Numbered from the stretch's first letter, positions 26,601 through 33,313 are shown. The stretch is 52,928 nt of DNA from an uncultured Eubacteriales bacterium (GCA_934454845.1 CAKSGV010000016.1:1-52928); one strand, 5' to 3'. The notes: generated from the letters alone by a model not told the origin. Translations and numbers: made by a program.

Positions 26601-29546
26601 TCTTACGACGGCAATGCCAAAACAGTTAAGGTTAAGGCGAACGCCGGCGTGGATTGCGGTTCCCTCTATGTGGAATATTACAATGACAAGGGAGAGCTTT
26701 TGGACAGCTCTCCGCGTGATGCCGGCGATTACACCTTTAAGGTGAAGGCAAATGCAAACAGCGTTTATAACGGAGCGGAGCTTTCTTCTTTCGACTGGAA
26801 GTTCACTATTAAAAGACGGAGTCTTGTGGCTTACGATTTGACCTTCGGTAAGATCGACAACTGCATTTTCAATGTAAACGGTGCTACACCGGATCTTCCT
26901 CTCACTGTTAAATCCACCGGTGAAAAGCTTATAAGGGATAAGGATTACACTCTAAGCTATGAAAACAACAAAAAAGAAGGCTATGCAACTGTCAAGTATC
27001 AGCTGATCGGAAACTATGCAGGCACCGGCAGCACTTCTTTCTACATTAGTTACGGCAGTGCAACCGACGCCATGTATTCCGCCTCTTTGAAGAGTAAGGG
27101 CGACTACTACAATGACGATGTTACGCTGTATGCGGCAGAGGGCTATGAGATTGGCGCAGACGATCATACTTTCTCAAGCAGCGTTACATTTACAGAGGAA
27201 ATCGGCTTCTACTACGGTCATTTCTACGTAAAAGCCGCAAACGGCGACATCTATCGAGGCAACTACGGCATTGATAAGACAAAGCCCGATGTTACGATTT
27301 CCTTTAAACAGAATGTGTTCAAAACCTTCCTTAATAAGATCAGCTTCGGACTGTTTTATAAAAATGAGCAAGTGGATGTAAGGATCTCTGCTACAGATTC
27401 TATCAGCGGTACAGACAGCTACTATTATCAGCTGGTAAAGACTCAGGATGAATACGATGAAAACGGCACATGGACACGCGGCAATAAGCTGTATTTGCTC
27501 GACAAAATGACTTTTATTGTTTACGCAAAGGTTGTGGATAAAGCCGGCAATATCTCCATTATCAATTCCGACGGTGCAGTGATTTACGCTGACAGCAGCT
27601 TTACAAAGAGGAACGCAATTTTTGATAAGAATGTGGAAGCTGCGGCTGACACCGAGCTTACCGTTTCTTTCAAAGGCAATACGGTTAAATCTGTGAAAAA
27701 CGGCGAAGAATTACTGACCTTCGGCACGGATTACACTGTGTCTGACACCGGCATTATCTTCAAAAAGGAATATTTGAAAAAATTCGAGGTCGGCAATACT
27801 CAGACCTTTACCGTTGCGTTCAATCCGCAGGGCATTGATACTGACAAAGTTTCCATAGAGGATACCTGTGAGATTTATATTAAGGACACCACTCATCAGC
27901 ATATTGCAGTTCATCATAACAGGGTAGAGGCTACCTGCCTTAAAGACGGTAATATCGAATATTATACCTGTTCCGGCTGCGATAATAAATTCACCGATGA
28001 AAAGTGCAAAAATAAAGTAACGGATATTGTTATTCCGAAACTTGATCATAAAAATGCGGTAAAGACCGAGGCAAAACCCGAAACATGCACAGAGATCGGA
28101 AACTCGGCTTATTGGTACTGCCCGGATTGCAAAAAATATTTTGCAGATAAAAATAATTCGGTTGATAAGAGAACATCTAAAAATACAAACAGCGAATTTA
28201 TCAAAAAGGCTTTAAATCATAAATTCACTGTAAAGTCTGACGATATTAAATATCTTTATAAAGCGGCAACCTGTACTGATGAAGCGGTATATTGCTATAA
28301 ATGCGAAAGATGTGACGCTTTTGATAGCTCGCTTACTTATAAGCACGGTAATCCATTAGGCCATAAGTTTGTAAACTATGTTTATGATAATAACGCGACC
28401 TATTTTGCAGATGGTACCGAAACCGCAAAATGCAAAAACAGCGGCTGTAATGAAACCGATACAAAAACTGCTTCGGGGACTAAGCTTATAGACTCTAATG
28501 CTCCTACAATCGAAATAGTCATTAAAAATAATAAGTTTACCTCTCTTCTTAATAATATTACCTTTGGTTTGTTCTTTAAGAACACTGATACTGTTTCCGT
28601 AAAAGCGGAAGATAAGGAGAGCGGACTTAAATCTGTTGAGTACTTTGTTTCTGACAAGAAAATAACGGATTTTGAAGATATTAAATGGTCTGAATACAAA
28701 GACTCATTCGCAATTAACCCCGACGGAAAGTATATTGTTTATGTCAAGGGTGAAGATAAGGTTGGAAACAGCAAGATAATCAGCTCGGACGGTCTTGTTA
28801 TTGACAGCCTTGCACCACAGACAAATATCACGAACGGTAAGACCTACTGCTCGTCGTTTGAAGTAACCGTATCTGATGAAAATATTGATTTAATCGAGCT
28901 TAACGGAGAGCCTGTTACTCCTGTAAACGGCAAAATAACCGTTTCGCCGAAATCGGGCAATCAGACTCTTAAGGCTCAGGATAAATCGGGCAATGTTACA
29001 GAACTCGAATTCACAGTCAATGAAGGCCATGTTTATGATGAAGGCAAGATCACGACAGAGCCCACGGCGGCAAAAGAGGGTGTTAAAACCTTTACATGCG
29101 TTCATTGTAAGGATAGCTATACAGAGCCTGTAGCTAAAACCAAGCCTGTAATTATAGAGGGTATGAACGGTAAGTTTGTCAGAAATAAATCTGAAATTCT
29201 TTCTTTCAGATCTGATGCGGCTCTTGCGGATTTCCTCAACGTTGCCGTTGACGGAAAAGTAATAGATTCAAAATATTATACAACCGCTGAGGGAAGCACA
29301 ATTGTAAGACTTTCAGAGGAATATCTAAAAACACTTTCGGACGGAAGCCATACACTTGACATAATTTCTCTTTCGGGAACTGCTTCTACGACTTTTACAA
29401 TTGAAGCCAAATCTTCGGAAAGCAGTATGCTTTCTCCTAAAACCGGATTTTCTGATGATAACACTTTATGGCTAATCATTCTGATTGCGGTCTGGACAGC
29501 AGTCGGAGCAGTTGTAATTGTTAAAAGAAAAGAAATCTTCAAATAG
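23697..29546 (+). CDS. Giant cell-wall-anchored beta-helix surface protein (1949 aa)
   Basis: The N-terminus is unusual: basic residues, a first hydrophobic run (about 16-31), then a classical signal core ending SVFAG near residue 68. Residues about 75-280 are beta-rich. About 290-950 form a right-handed beta-helix; GGGI motifs recur every 26-27 residues between about 737 and 850, as in Pmp/adhesin repeats. MBG-like domains follow (about 960-1150), two bacterial Ig-like modules starting with DKTKPDVTISF (about 1193) and SNAPTIEIVI (about 1600), and a cysteine-rich stretch of CxxC repeats (about 1400-1595 and near 1785). The C-terminus has LSPKTG (about 1913), a hydrophobic helix and KRKEIF, a sortase signal with SPKTG in place of LPxTG. 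GGAG precedes the ATG. Likely an adhesin; the ligand is unknown. Confidence 0.85.
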   Translation: MRNFHNLSKKEKAEYISILILYPFFLIFSNLGKTFKFFASKKRQLVASALSVAVVLTTIPVLSFSVFAGTSGSTSVKLFNKYEMVNGNSTTYLVANDDYSYIIEGVKTTSDNNYLAKYEPSSNTLTIQDLDYGLNGNEGGVYANGDLNLKIVGSNSFIECAQYGVKANGNLKIYGDGALFIGCARRNGNASAISAGGNIELRGNYGFSQPTIVAVGNNDYTVKAGGSITVSNVDLTLYSAWNFYGVFNKVPNSIMGGKITVSTDNMGKNPTDNIDDSKLTKDYKYLRMIPDGYRDAYDTASLKEAAADKNCKVINLLALDSYDHEPEYAIGISDVISFNHDVKLVSLGSWIRRDDNYKGTFFKIGDDGSEPNVTFMGLSLYGYGVKSNNTVVGNDSAIIVESGSLTLKGANSVEYFNAGSANGAAVNVKSGATLNLNGRYIWFFKNETTGLGGAIYNEGTLNIKSARIITNKAADGGGIYSCNSGRISLVGNTGYVDVAYNTTTDGTRNNLKLANWNRIKTDDKVLTRRKIYITPCADPTLTQSMPIISASSNYSMNSFASDIHGVEPKWKEFDKEIHMAVTHPHCVCGNEHEEIGDHKNEDVRWFEGWDQTDSLPKEPGNYYLKNDIVLKDSDHHAYLYNGVNICMNGHDIYATFGGREVLSTIGNWIKNEGDDRYKLYPWDQEGVVTNCRTYGGRIKHKDVTVEDAGRGVQVDAEANVSFYNIRVTENKTMNQSFGGGGIYVSNAKVNLYNCRITKNSAYHNGGGISGYQQANINIFNSEINENTSDRYGGGIEIGNSSKLRIENTEIGSNKSTGNGGGISVIANNSDVSLKDTTMLGNFAKYYGGGIYSSSPVKLSGNSYIAGNYSGHQETSNRYLDNIYINTYAPAIQLTGPLTGQYKSGITSVKVPREVVTGNNYKITENDLNNFKSDVDNYELVLKDNEITMKTKLKNLSASDISVTLPSDLSYDGNAKTVKVKANAGVDCGSLYVEYYNDKGELLDSSPRDAGDYTFKVKANANSVYNGAELSSFDWKFTIKRRSLVAYDLTFGKIDNCIFNVNGATPDLPLTVKSTGEKLIRDKDYTLSYENNKKEGYATVKYQLIGNYAGTGSTSFYISYGSATDAMYSASLKSKGDYYNDDVTLYAAEGYEIGADDHTFSSSVTFTEEIGFYYGHFYVKAANGDIYRGNYGIDKTKPDVTISFKQNVFKTFLNKISFGLFYKNEQVDVRISATDSISGTDSYYYQLVKTQDEYDENGTWTRGNKLYLLDKMTFIVYAKVVDKAGNISIINSDGAVIYADSSFTKRNAIFDKNVEAAADTELTVSFKGNTVKSVKNGEELLTFGTDYTVSDTGIIFKKEYLKKFEVGNTQTFTVAFNPQGIDTDKVSIEDTCEIYIKDTTHQHIAVHHNRVEATCLKDGNIEYYTCSGCDNKFTDEKCKNKVTDIVIPKLDHKNAVKTEAKPETCTEIGNSAYWYCPDCKKYFADKNNSVDKRTSKNTNSEFIKKALNHKFTVKSDDIKYLYKAATCTDEAVYCYKCERCDAFDSSLTYKHGNPLGHKFVNYVYDNNATYFADGTETAKCKNSGCNETDTKTASGTKLIDSNAPTIEIVIKNNKFTSLLNNITFGLFFKNTDTVSVKAEDKESGLKSVEYFVSDKKITDFEDIKWSEYKDSFAINPDGKYIVYVKGEDKVGNSKIISSDGLVIDSLAPQTNITNGKTYCSSFEVTVSDENIDLIELNGEPVTPVNGKITVSPKSGNQTLKAQDKSGNVTELEFTVNEGHVYDEGKITTEPTAAKEGVKTFTCVHCKDSYTEPVAKTKPVIIEGMNGKFVRNKSEILSFRSDAALADFLNVAVDGKVIDSKYYTTAEGSTIVRLSEEYLKTLSDGSHTLDIISLSGTASTTFTIEAKSSESSMLSPKTGFSDDNTLWLIILIAVWTAVGAVVIVKRKEIFK

Positions 29547-29552
29547 TTTAAA

Positions 29553-29569
29553 TATTTCGGCTGCCGAAA
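29553..29569. repeat. Short palindrome after the giant gene
   Basis: ATTTCGGCTGCCGAAAT is a near-perfect palindrome 7 bp after the stop codon, followed by AAAAAA. It could act as a weak terminator or mRNA 3' hairpin. Confidence 0.5.
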
Positions 29570-29638
29570 TAAAAAACAAGAAATTTTAATAAATTACTTG
29601 ATTATTTAATCAACTTATGTTATAACAGCAAACGTTGT

Positions 29639-29662
29639 GAAAACGGCATATGCGCCGTTTTC
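29639..29662. repeat. Hairpin in the non-coding tail of the island
   Basis: GAAAACGGC and GCCGTTTTC pair across six bases, without a proper T-run. The region 29547-29772 contains three hairpins and no recognisable gene. GATAGACTCGAAC at about 29671 resembles a reverse-complement tRNA T arm, as seen also near the left boundary. Confidence 0.5.
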
Positions 29663-29711
29663 CCTTTGCGGATAGACTCGAACCCCCGAAAACCGAATAA
29701 TCAATTTGTAC

Positions 29712-29746
29712 GGCAGGTAGAAATCAAAAATCTACCTGCCTTTTTT
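29712..29746 (+). terminator. Strong rho-independent terminator
   Basis: GGCAGGTAGA and TCTACCTGCC form a perfect 10-bp stem followed by TTTTTT. It is the strongest stop signal downstream of the giant gene, 165 bp after its stop codon. Confidence 0.85.
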
Positions 29747-29772
29747 GTTGCCCGAAAAAAGGAGAAAAAACT

Positions 29773-29931
29773 ATGCTTCAAAAAGAATTAGCCAAGCGGC
29801 TGCGCGGCCGCTTGGAAACCGAACCGGGCGGTGACGGATGGCTGGCAGTGCGCCGAGCGAGTCTCTCCTACTCCGCCAAAGCACAGCAAGTATATAAAGC
29901 AAATTGCTGTGCTTTATTTTTTTATTCTTAA
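29773..29931 (+). CDS. Small basic reading frame running across the right attachment repeat
   Basis: AAAAGGAGAAAAAACT gives a strong ribosome site before ATG at 29773. The 52-residue frame starts MLQKELAKRLRGRLETEPGG and crosses the 35-bp repeat (29844-29878), where tRNA-derived sequence encodes SLSYSAK, ending in the downstream terminator. The N-terminal half looks like real protein; the C-terminal half is an accident of the junction. It is probably an element gene whose 3' end was cut or fused at integration. No family is recognised. Confidence 0.4.
   Translation: MLQKELAKRLRGRLETEPGGDGWLAVRRASLSYSAKAQQVYKANCCALFFYS
29878..29923 (+). terminator. Terminator directly after the right tRNA-end repeat
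   Basis: AAAGCACAGCAA and TTGCTGTGCTTT pair perfectly over 12 bp and are followed by a T-rich run. It abuts the CCA of the right repeat, exactly where a tRNA terminator would be, so this side may be the original chromosomal flank of the tRNA gene. Confidence 0.8.
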
Positions 29932-29939
29932 AAAACATA

Positions 29940-29967
29940 TTGACAAAAAAGAAAAAACAGGTATAAT
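29940..29967 (+). promoter_or_regulatory. Promoter of the DUF3793-flavodoxin operon
   Basis: TTGACA (29940-29945), a 16-bp A-rich spacer and TATAAT (29962-29967) form a near-consensus sigma-A promoter. Confidence 0.85.
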
Positions 29968-29975
29968 AAAAGTGC

Positions 29976-30040
29976 AGTTAGCCGTGCCTAACTAAAAAAG
30001 CACGGCTTTTAATAAAATTATCAGTTAGCATACGCTAACT
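29976..30040 (+). promoter_or_regulatory. Twin DtxR-like palindromic operators and a leader hairpin
   Basis: AGTTAGCCGTGCCTAACT (29976-29993) and AGTTAGCATACGCTAACT (30023-30040) share 18-bp arms AGTTAG/CTAACT. The first begins 9 bp after the -10, around the expected transcription start. Between them AGCCGTGC (29980-29987) can instead pair with GCACGGCT (30000-30007), followed by TTTT, making a possible attenuator that competes with the first operator. The GTTAG-N6-CTAAC pattern resembles sites of DtxR/IdeR-type metal-dependent repressors, which fits a flavodoxin operon. Confidence 0.6.
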
Positions 30041-30090
30041 TAACAAAGCTGCCAAACTTTCGGGAACAATAATGTAAAGGAGGAAACCAT

Positions 30091-30654
30091 ATGTCTGAAG
30101 AAATGATTATAAGAAACTGCGCTCCGACTCTCGCGGGTATTAAAACGGGAAGTATGTTTTCCTGCCCCTTTACAAGCTCCGAAGAATTAAAAAGCTCGGT
30201 AAGACTGTGGAACAAAAGGCTTATAAGCAAAGGAATCAGAGTTATTCCGCTTAAATTCAGCGGAAAATCGGCTCTTATTTATATTTACCGCCCGATAAAG
30301 CTAAAAAAAGACCTGCAGGATAAAAAAGCCTGCAAAATATTAAGCCGCTGCGGATATAAAAAATGCTCGGCGGATCAAAGTCTTGCAAGGCTGATAAAAA
30401 GAATGGCGAAAGGCGCGGATTTTCCGCACGAAATAGGCTTATTTTTGGGATATCCGCCCGAAGATGTAAAAGGGTTTATGGAAAACAAGTCCAAAAACTG
30501 CCTTTTTGTAGGATATTGGAAAGTTTACGGCAACGAACAGAAAGCCAAAAAGATTTTTGCAAAGTACAGACTTTGCACCGATAACTTTACGGAGCGCTAT
30601 TTTTCAGGTGAAACCGTTGAACGGCTCACAGCAGCCGTCGGTATAAAAAATTAA
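30091..30654 (+). CDS. DUF3793 family protein
   Basis: This 187-residue soluble protein begins MSEEMIIRNCAPTLAGIKTG and has the family's conserved middle section with FPHEIGLFLGYPPEDVKGFM (about 113-132) and NCLFVGYWKVYGN. DUF3793 genes in Clostridia commonly lie beside flavodoxin and FeoA/FeoB iron transport genes. The biochemical role is unknown; a part in iron handling is inferred from context. AAAGGAGGA precedes the ATG, and flavodoxin follows after 20 bp. Transcription starts at the TTGACA/TATAAT promoter with twin palindromes. Confidence 0.82.
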   Translation: MSEEMIIRNCAPTLAGIKTGSMFSCPFTSSEELKSSVRLWNKRLISKGIRVIPLKFSGKSALIYIYRPIKLKKDLQDKKACKILSRCGYKKCSADQSLARLIKRMAKGADFPHEIGLFLGYPPEDVKGFMENKSKNCLFVGYWKVYGNEQKAKKIFAKYRLCTDNFTERYFSGETVERLTAAVGIKN

Positions 30655-30674
30655 TTTGAAAGGAAAGATAAAAA

Positions 30675-31100
30675 ATGAGTAAAATTGCAGTTGTATATTT
30701 CAGCTCTACGGGTAACACCGAGGCAATGGCACAAGCGGTTTTAAAAGGTGCAAAGGAGGCGGGAAGCGAGGCGGAGATATTCACTTCCGCAGAATTTTCC
30801 GCGGAAAAAATGGATTTGTTTGACGCCGTAGCTTTCGGCTGCCCGGCAATGGGAGCAGAGGTGCTTGAAGAAGACGAATTTGCTCCGATGTTCGAGTCCT
30901 GCGAAAGCAAGCTTAAGGGCAAAAAGATAGCCCTTTTCGGATCTTACGGCTGGGGCGACGGCGAATGGATGAGAAATTGGGAGGAAACCTGCATTGCCGA
31001 CGGCGCGGTCCTTGTATCCGATTTCGTTATCTGCAACGAGTTTCCTGACGACGACGCTCTTGCTTCCTGCGAGGCTTTAGGCAAGGCGCTTAGACAATAA
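30675..31100 (+). CDS. Flavodoxin
   Basis: This 141-residue FMN protein carries low-potential electrons and typically replaces ferredoxin under iron limitation. The phosphate-binding loop SSTGNTEAMAQAV is at residues 10-22. The FMN-contact loops are AFGCPAMGAE (about 53-62) and FGSYGWGDGEWM (about 87-98). It is the second gene of the DUF3793 operon. Its last codons and stop lie inside the left terminus of the MITE-like element (from 31092), so the C-terminus may have been altered by insertion. Confidence 0.93.
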   Translation: MSKIAVVYFSSTGNTEAMAQAVLKGAKEAGSEAEIFTSAEFSAEKMDLFDAVAFGCPAMGAEVLEEDEFAPMFESCESKLKGKKIALFGSYGWGDGEWMRNWEETCIADGAVLVSDFVICNEFPDDDALASCEALGKALRQ

Positions 31101-31364
31101 AATCAGGATACAATGCTTTTTTGAAGAAACGGCGCATTTATCGGCATTGTTGCCCTCCGCTCACAATACGACAGTATTCTTCGGTCGGGCGCCGCGCCGC
31201 TAAACAGCGCCGTTATCTTACAAAATCTTCGACTCATAGCGAGAAAATTTTTTTGATTATGAAGTCGAGGAATGCAGGAATACTGCCGTATTTCAAATGA
31301 CGAGACAATATAATCGGACAAATTTTCCGCTATGAGAAGCGTTGTATCTTGATTGTATTGTCTA
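31092..31364. mobile_element. MITE-like element with 26-bp imperfect terminal inverted repeats
   Basis: The left end TAGACAATAAAATCAGGATA... at 31092 and the reverse complement of the right end (31339-31364) agree at 23 of 26 bases. Nested inverted repeats lie inside: CTCATAGCGAGAAAATTT (about 31233) against AAATTTTCCGCTATGAG (31320-31336), and AGACAATATAATC (about 31303) against GATTGTATTGTCT (31351-31363). No credible protein is encoded. A truncated right end is present at 20630-20674. TA at both outer ends could be a target duplication, as for IS630/mariner-type elements. The mobilising transposase is not in the window. Confidence 0.65.
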
Positions 31365-31370
31365 ATTGAC

Positions 31371-31399
31371 TTGACAATTTTTAAAAAGTGTATTATTAT
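31371..31399 (+). promoter_or_regulatory. Promoter of the T-box leader
   Basis: TTGACA (31371-31376), a 17-bp spacer and TATTAT (31394-31399) lie immediately upstream of the T-box RNA and 7 bp past the MITE-like element. Confidence 0.85.
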
Positions 31400-31404
31400 A
31401 TAAA

Positions 31405-31655
31405 AAAGCTATGACGGGAATAAGTAGCGAAAATGATATGCTTTTTAAGAGAACAGGCGGTTGGTGCGAGCCTGTAAAAGCAATTTTTTTGCGAAGCTCT
31501 CCTATCAGCCGCGCCCGAAAGGGAAAGCCGGTCAGCCGCCGTTATCGGTTTCGAGTGCAAAAGGGAAGTTCTCTTTTGAATTCAGGTGGTAACACGGGAA
31601 ACTTAAACCCCGCCCTGAAAAGCGAAAGCTTTTCGGGGCTTAATTTTTTATACGG
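31405..31655 (+). promoter_or_regulatory. T-box leader, apparent alanine (GCU) specifier
   Basis: Stem I features are visible: AGTA (31423-31426) facing GAA-GCT (GCT at 31496-31498) as the specifier loop, an AAGAGA bulge, and the distal loop GGCGGTTGGTGCGAGCC. The T-box sequence AGGTGGTAACACGGG (31584-31598) offers TGGT to pair with the tRNA ACCA end, implying discriminator A. A terminator GCCCTGAAAAGC/GCTTTTCGGGGC with T-run follows (31612-31649). Uncharged tRNA would prevent termination. The alanine reading agrees with the alaR-alaT-like genes downstream. The specifier is deduced by hand-folding. Confidence 0.85.
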
Positions 31656-31667
31656 AGGAAAATTTTT

Positions 31668-32150
31668 ATGAACAGTGAAATTTTAAAGCTTTTATCTGCA
31701 AACGCGAGATATACTTATTCTCAGCTCGCCAAAATGACGGGTTTGACGGAAGAAGAAGTAAAAAAAGAAATAAAAGAGCTTGAAAAGAGCGGAATTATCT
31801 GCGGATATAAAGCCGTTATAGATCTTGAAAAGCTTGAAAATCCCCCCGTATCGGCGATAGTAGAGCTTAATGTAGTGCCGAAAGCCGACCTCGGATTTGA
31901 AGAGGTGGCAGAAAAGGTTGCGTCTTTTGAGCAGGTTGAATCGGTATATCTTATGTCGGGGGTTTATGACCTAAATGTAGTAGTGAAAGGCAAGACCCTG
32001 CAGGATGTAGCGCGCTTTGTCGCAAAGGAGCTTGCAACTATTGAATCCGTCACTTCCACCACCACTCATTTTCTTATGCGCAGATATAAGGAGCTTGATG
32101 TTTCCCTTTTCGATAAAAAGCCTGACGACAGGGGGCAGTTTCTCCTATGA
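31668..32150 (+). CDS. Lrp/AsnC-family regulator (AlaR-like)
   Basis: This 160-residue protein has an N-terminal winged helix (residues 1-60: LLSANARYTYSQLAKMTGLT, then SGIICGYKAVIDLEKL) and a C-terminal RAM ligand-binding domain (about 65-145). It overlaps the aminotransferase gene by 4 bp (ATGA). In Bacillus the equivalent pair is alaR-alaT, an Lrp-type regulator with an alanine aminotransferase. By that analogy it senses an amino acid, probably alanine, and controls the operon on top of the T-box. GGAGGA precedes the ATG. Confidence 0.88.
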   Translation: MNSEILKLLSANARYTYSQLAKMTGLTEEEVKKEIKELEKSGIICGYKAVIDLEKLENPPVSAIVELNVVPKADLGFEEVAEKVASFEQVESVYLMSGVYDLNVVVKGKTLQDVARFVAKELATIESVTSTTTHFLMRRYKELDVSLFDKKPDDRGQFLL

Positions 32151-33313
32151 TAGATTACTCGTCGGTACTGAACCCCGAGGTCACCGAAATAAAGCCCTCG
32201 GGGATAAGAAAATTTTTCGATATTGCGGCTTCTATGGAAGACGTTATATCTTTAGGCGTGGGAGAGCCTGACTTTCAAACGCCGTGGCTTATAAGAAAAG
32301 CGGGAATTGCCGCTTTTGAGGGCGGTAAAACGAAATATACCTCTAATTCGGGGCTTATGGAGCTGAGAAAAGCCGTAACCGAGTTTTTGGAGCGGAAATA
32401 CCGCCTTTCGTATGATCCCGAAAAAGAGGTGCTGATAACTGTCGGCGGCAGCGAGGCGATAGACGCTGCAATAAGAGCCGTCGTAAGCGAGGGCGATGAG
32501 GTTATTATCCCTCAGCCGAGCTATGTATGTTACGAGCCTATAACAAGGCTTGCAAAAGGCGTACCGGTTATAATAGAAACCAAAGCGGAAGATGATTTTA
32601 AGCTCACCGCTCATGACCTTAAAGCCGCGATTTCTCCCAAAACAAAAGTGCTTATTCTTCCTTATCCCTGCAACCCTACGGGCGCTATAATGGAAAAAAA
32701 GGACTTAGAGGAGATAGCAAAGGTCCTTAAAAATACGAACATAGTCGTTATTTCGGATGAAATTTATTCCGAGCTTACCTTCGGCTCGGATCATGTAAGC
32801 TTTGCCTCTATTGAGGGAATGAAAGAGCGCACCGTTACGGTAAACGGTTTTTCAAAAACCTTTTCTATGACCGGCTGGCGCTTAGGCTATGCCTGCGCTC
32901 CGAGAGAAATCTTAAGTCAGATGACTAAAATTCATCAGTTTGCGATAATGTGCGCTCCCACAGTCAGCCAGTATGCCGCGGTCGAGGCACTCCGCCACGG
33001 CGACGAAGCGATAGCCTCAATGAAAGAGGAATATAACAGAAGAAGAAAGCTCACGGTTTCCTCTTTTAATGAAATAGGGCTTACCTGCAGAGAGCCAAAA
33101 GGCGCGTTTTACGCTTTCCCGTCGATACAAAAAAGCGGGCTTAGCTGTGATGAATTCTGTGAAAGACTTTTAAAGGAAAAACACGTGGCGATAGTTCCGG
33201 GCACAGCGTTTGGAAAAGGCGGAGAGGGCTTTGTAAGAGCGTCTTACTGCTACTCAACCGAGCATTTGATAGAAGCAATATCCAGGATAGACGAATTTTT
33301 AAGATCGCTGTAA
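32147..33313 (+). CDS. Class I aminotransferase, AlaT-like
   Basis: This 388-residue PLP-dependent fold-type I aminotransferase has the N-terminal LGVGEPDFQTP, substrate-binding YPCNPTG (about 172-178), SDEIYSELTF with the PLP aspartate, and NGFSKTFSMTGWRLGYACAP with the Schiff-base lysine (about 233). Sequence style and the Lrp partner match the AlaT/YugH group (alanine:2-oxoglutarate transaminase), and the T-box specifier supports alanine. A broader specificity (aspartate or aromatic) cannot be excluded. Confidence 0.88.
   Translation: MIDYSSVLNPEVTEIKPSGIRKFFDIAASMEDVISLGVGEPDFQTPWLIRKAGIAAFEGGKTKYTSNSGLMELRKAVTEFLERKYRLSYDPEKEVLITVGGSEAIDAAIRAVVSEGDEVIIPQPSYVCYEPITRLAKGVPVIIETKAEDDFKLTAHDLKAAISPKTKVLILPYPCNPTGAIMEKKDLEEIAKVLKNTNIVVISDEIYSELTFGSDHVSFASIEGMKERTVTVNGFSKTFSMTGWRLGYACAPREILSQMTKIHQFAIMCAPTVSQYAAVEALRHGDEAIASMKEEYNRRRKLTVSSFNEIGLTCREPKGAFYAFPSIQKSGLSCDEFCERLLKEKHVAIVPGTAFGKGGEGFVRASYCYSTEHLIEAISRIDEFLRSL

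Larger units (their letters stand above)
20463..29878. mobile_element. Genomic island at tRNA-Ser(GCU), bounded by 21-35-bp direct repeats
   Basis: The tRNA-Ser 3'-end sequence occurs at 20294-20314 (intact gene), 20463-20483 and 29858-29878, and the last two share 35 identical bp. Integrases commonly use tRNA 3' ends as attachment sites and duplicate them. The enclosed 9.4 kb contains decayed mobile-element reading frames on the left, a kinase-regulator pair and a giant surface protein. Parts of it differ in codon usage from the flanking core genes. No integrase or excisionase is recognisable, so it is either a non-autonomous element or a remnant. Confidence 0.72.

Noticed and set aside
31103..31321. 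Minus-strand 72-codon frame within the MITE-like element
   Set aside because: It lies wholly inside nested inverted repeats, lacks a ribosome site and has no protein-like composition.
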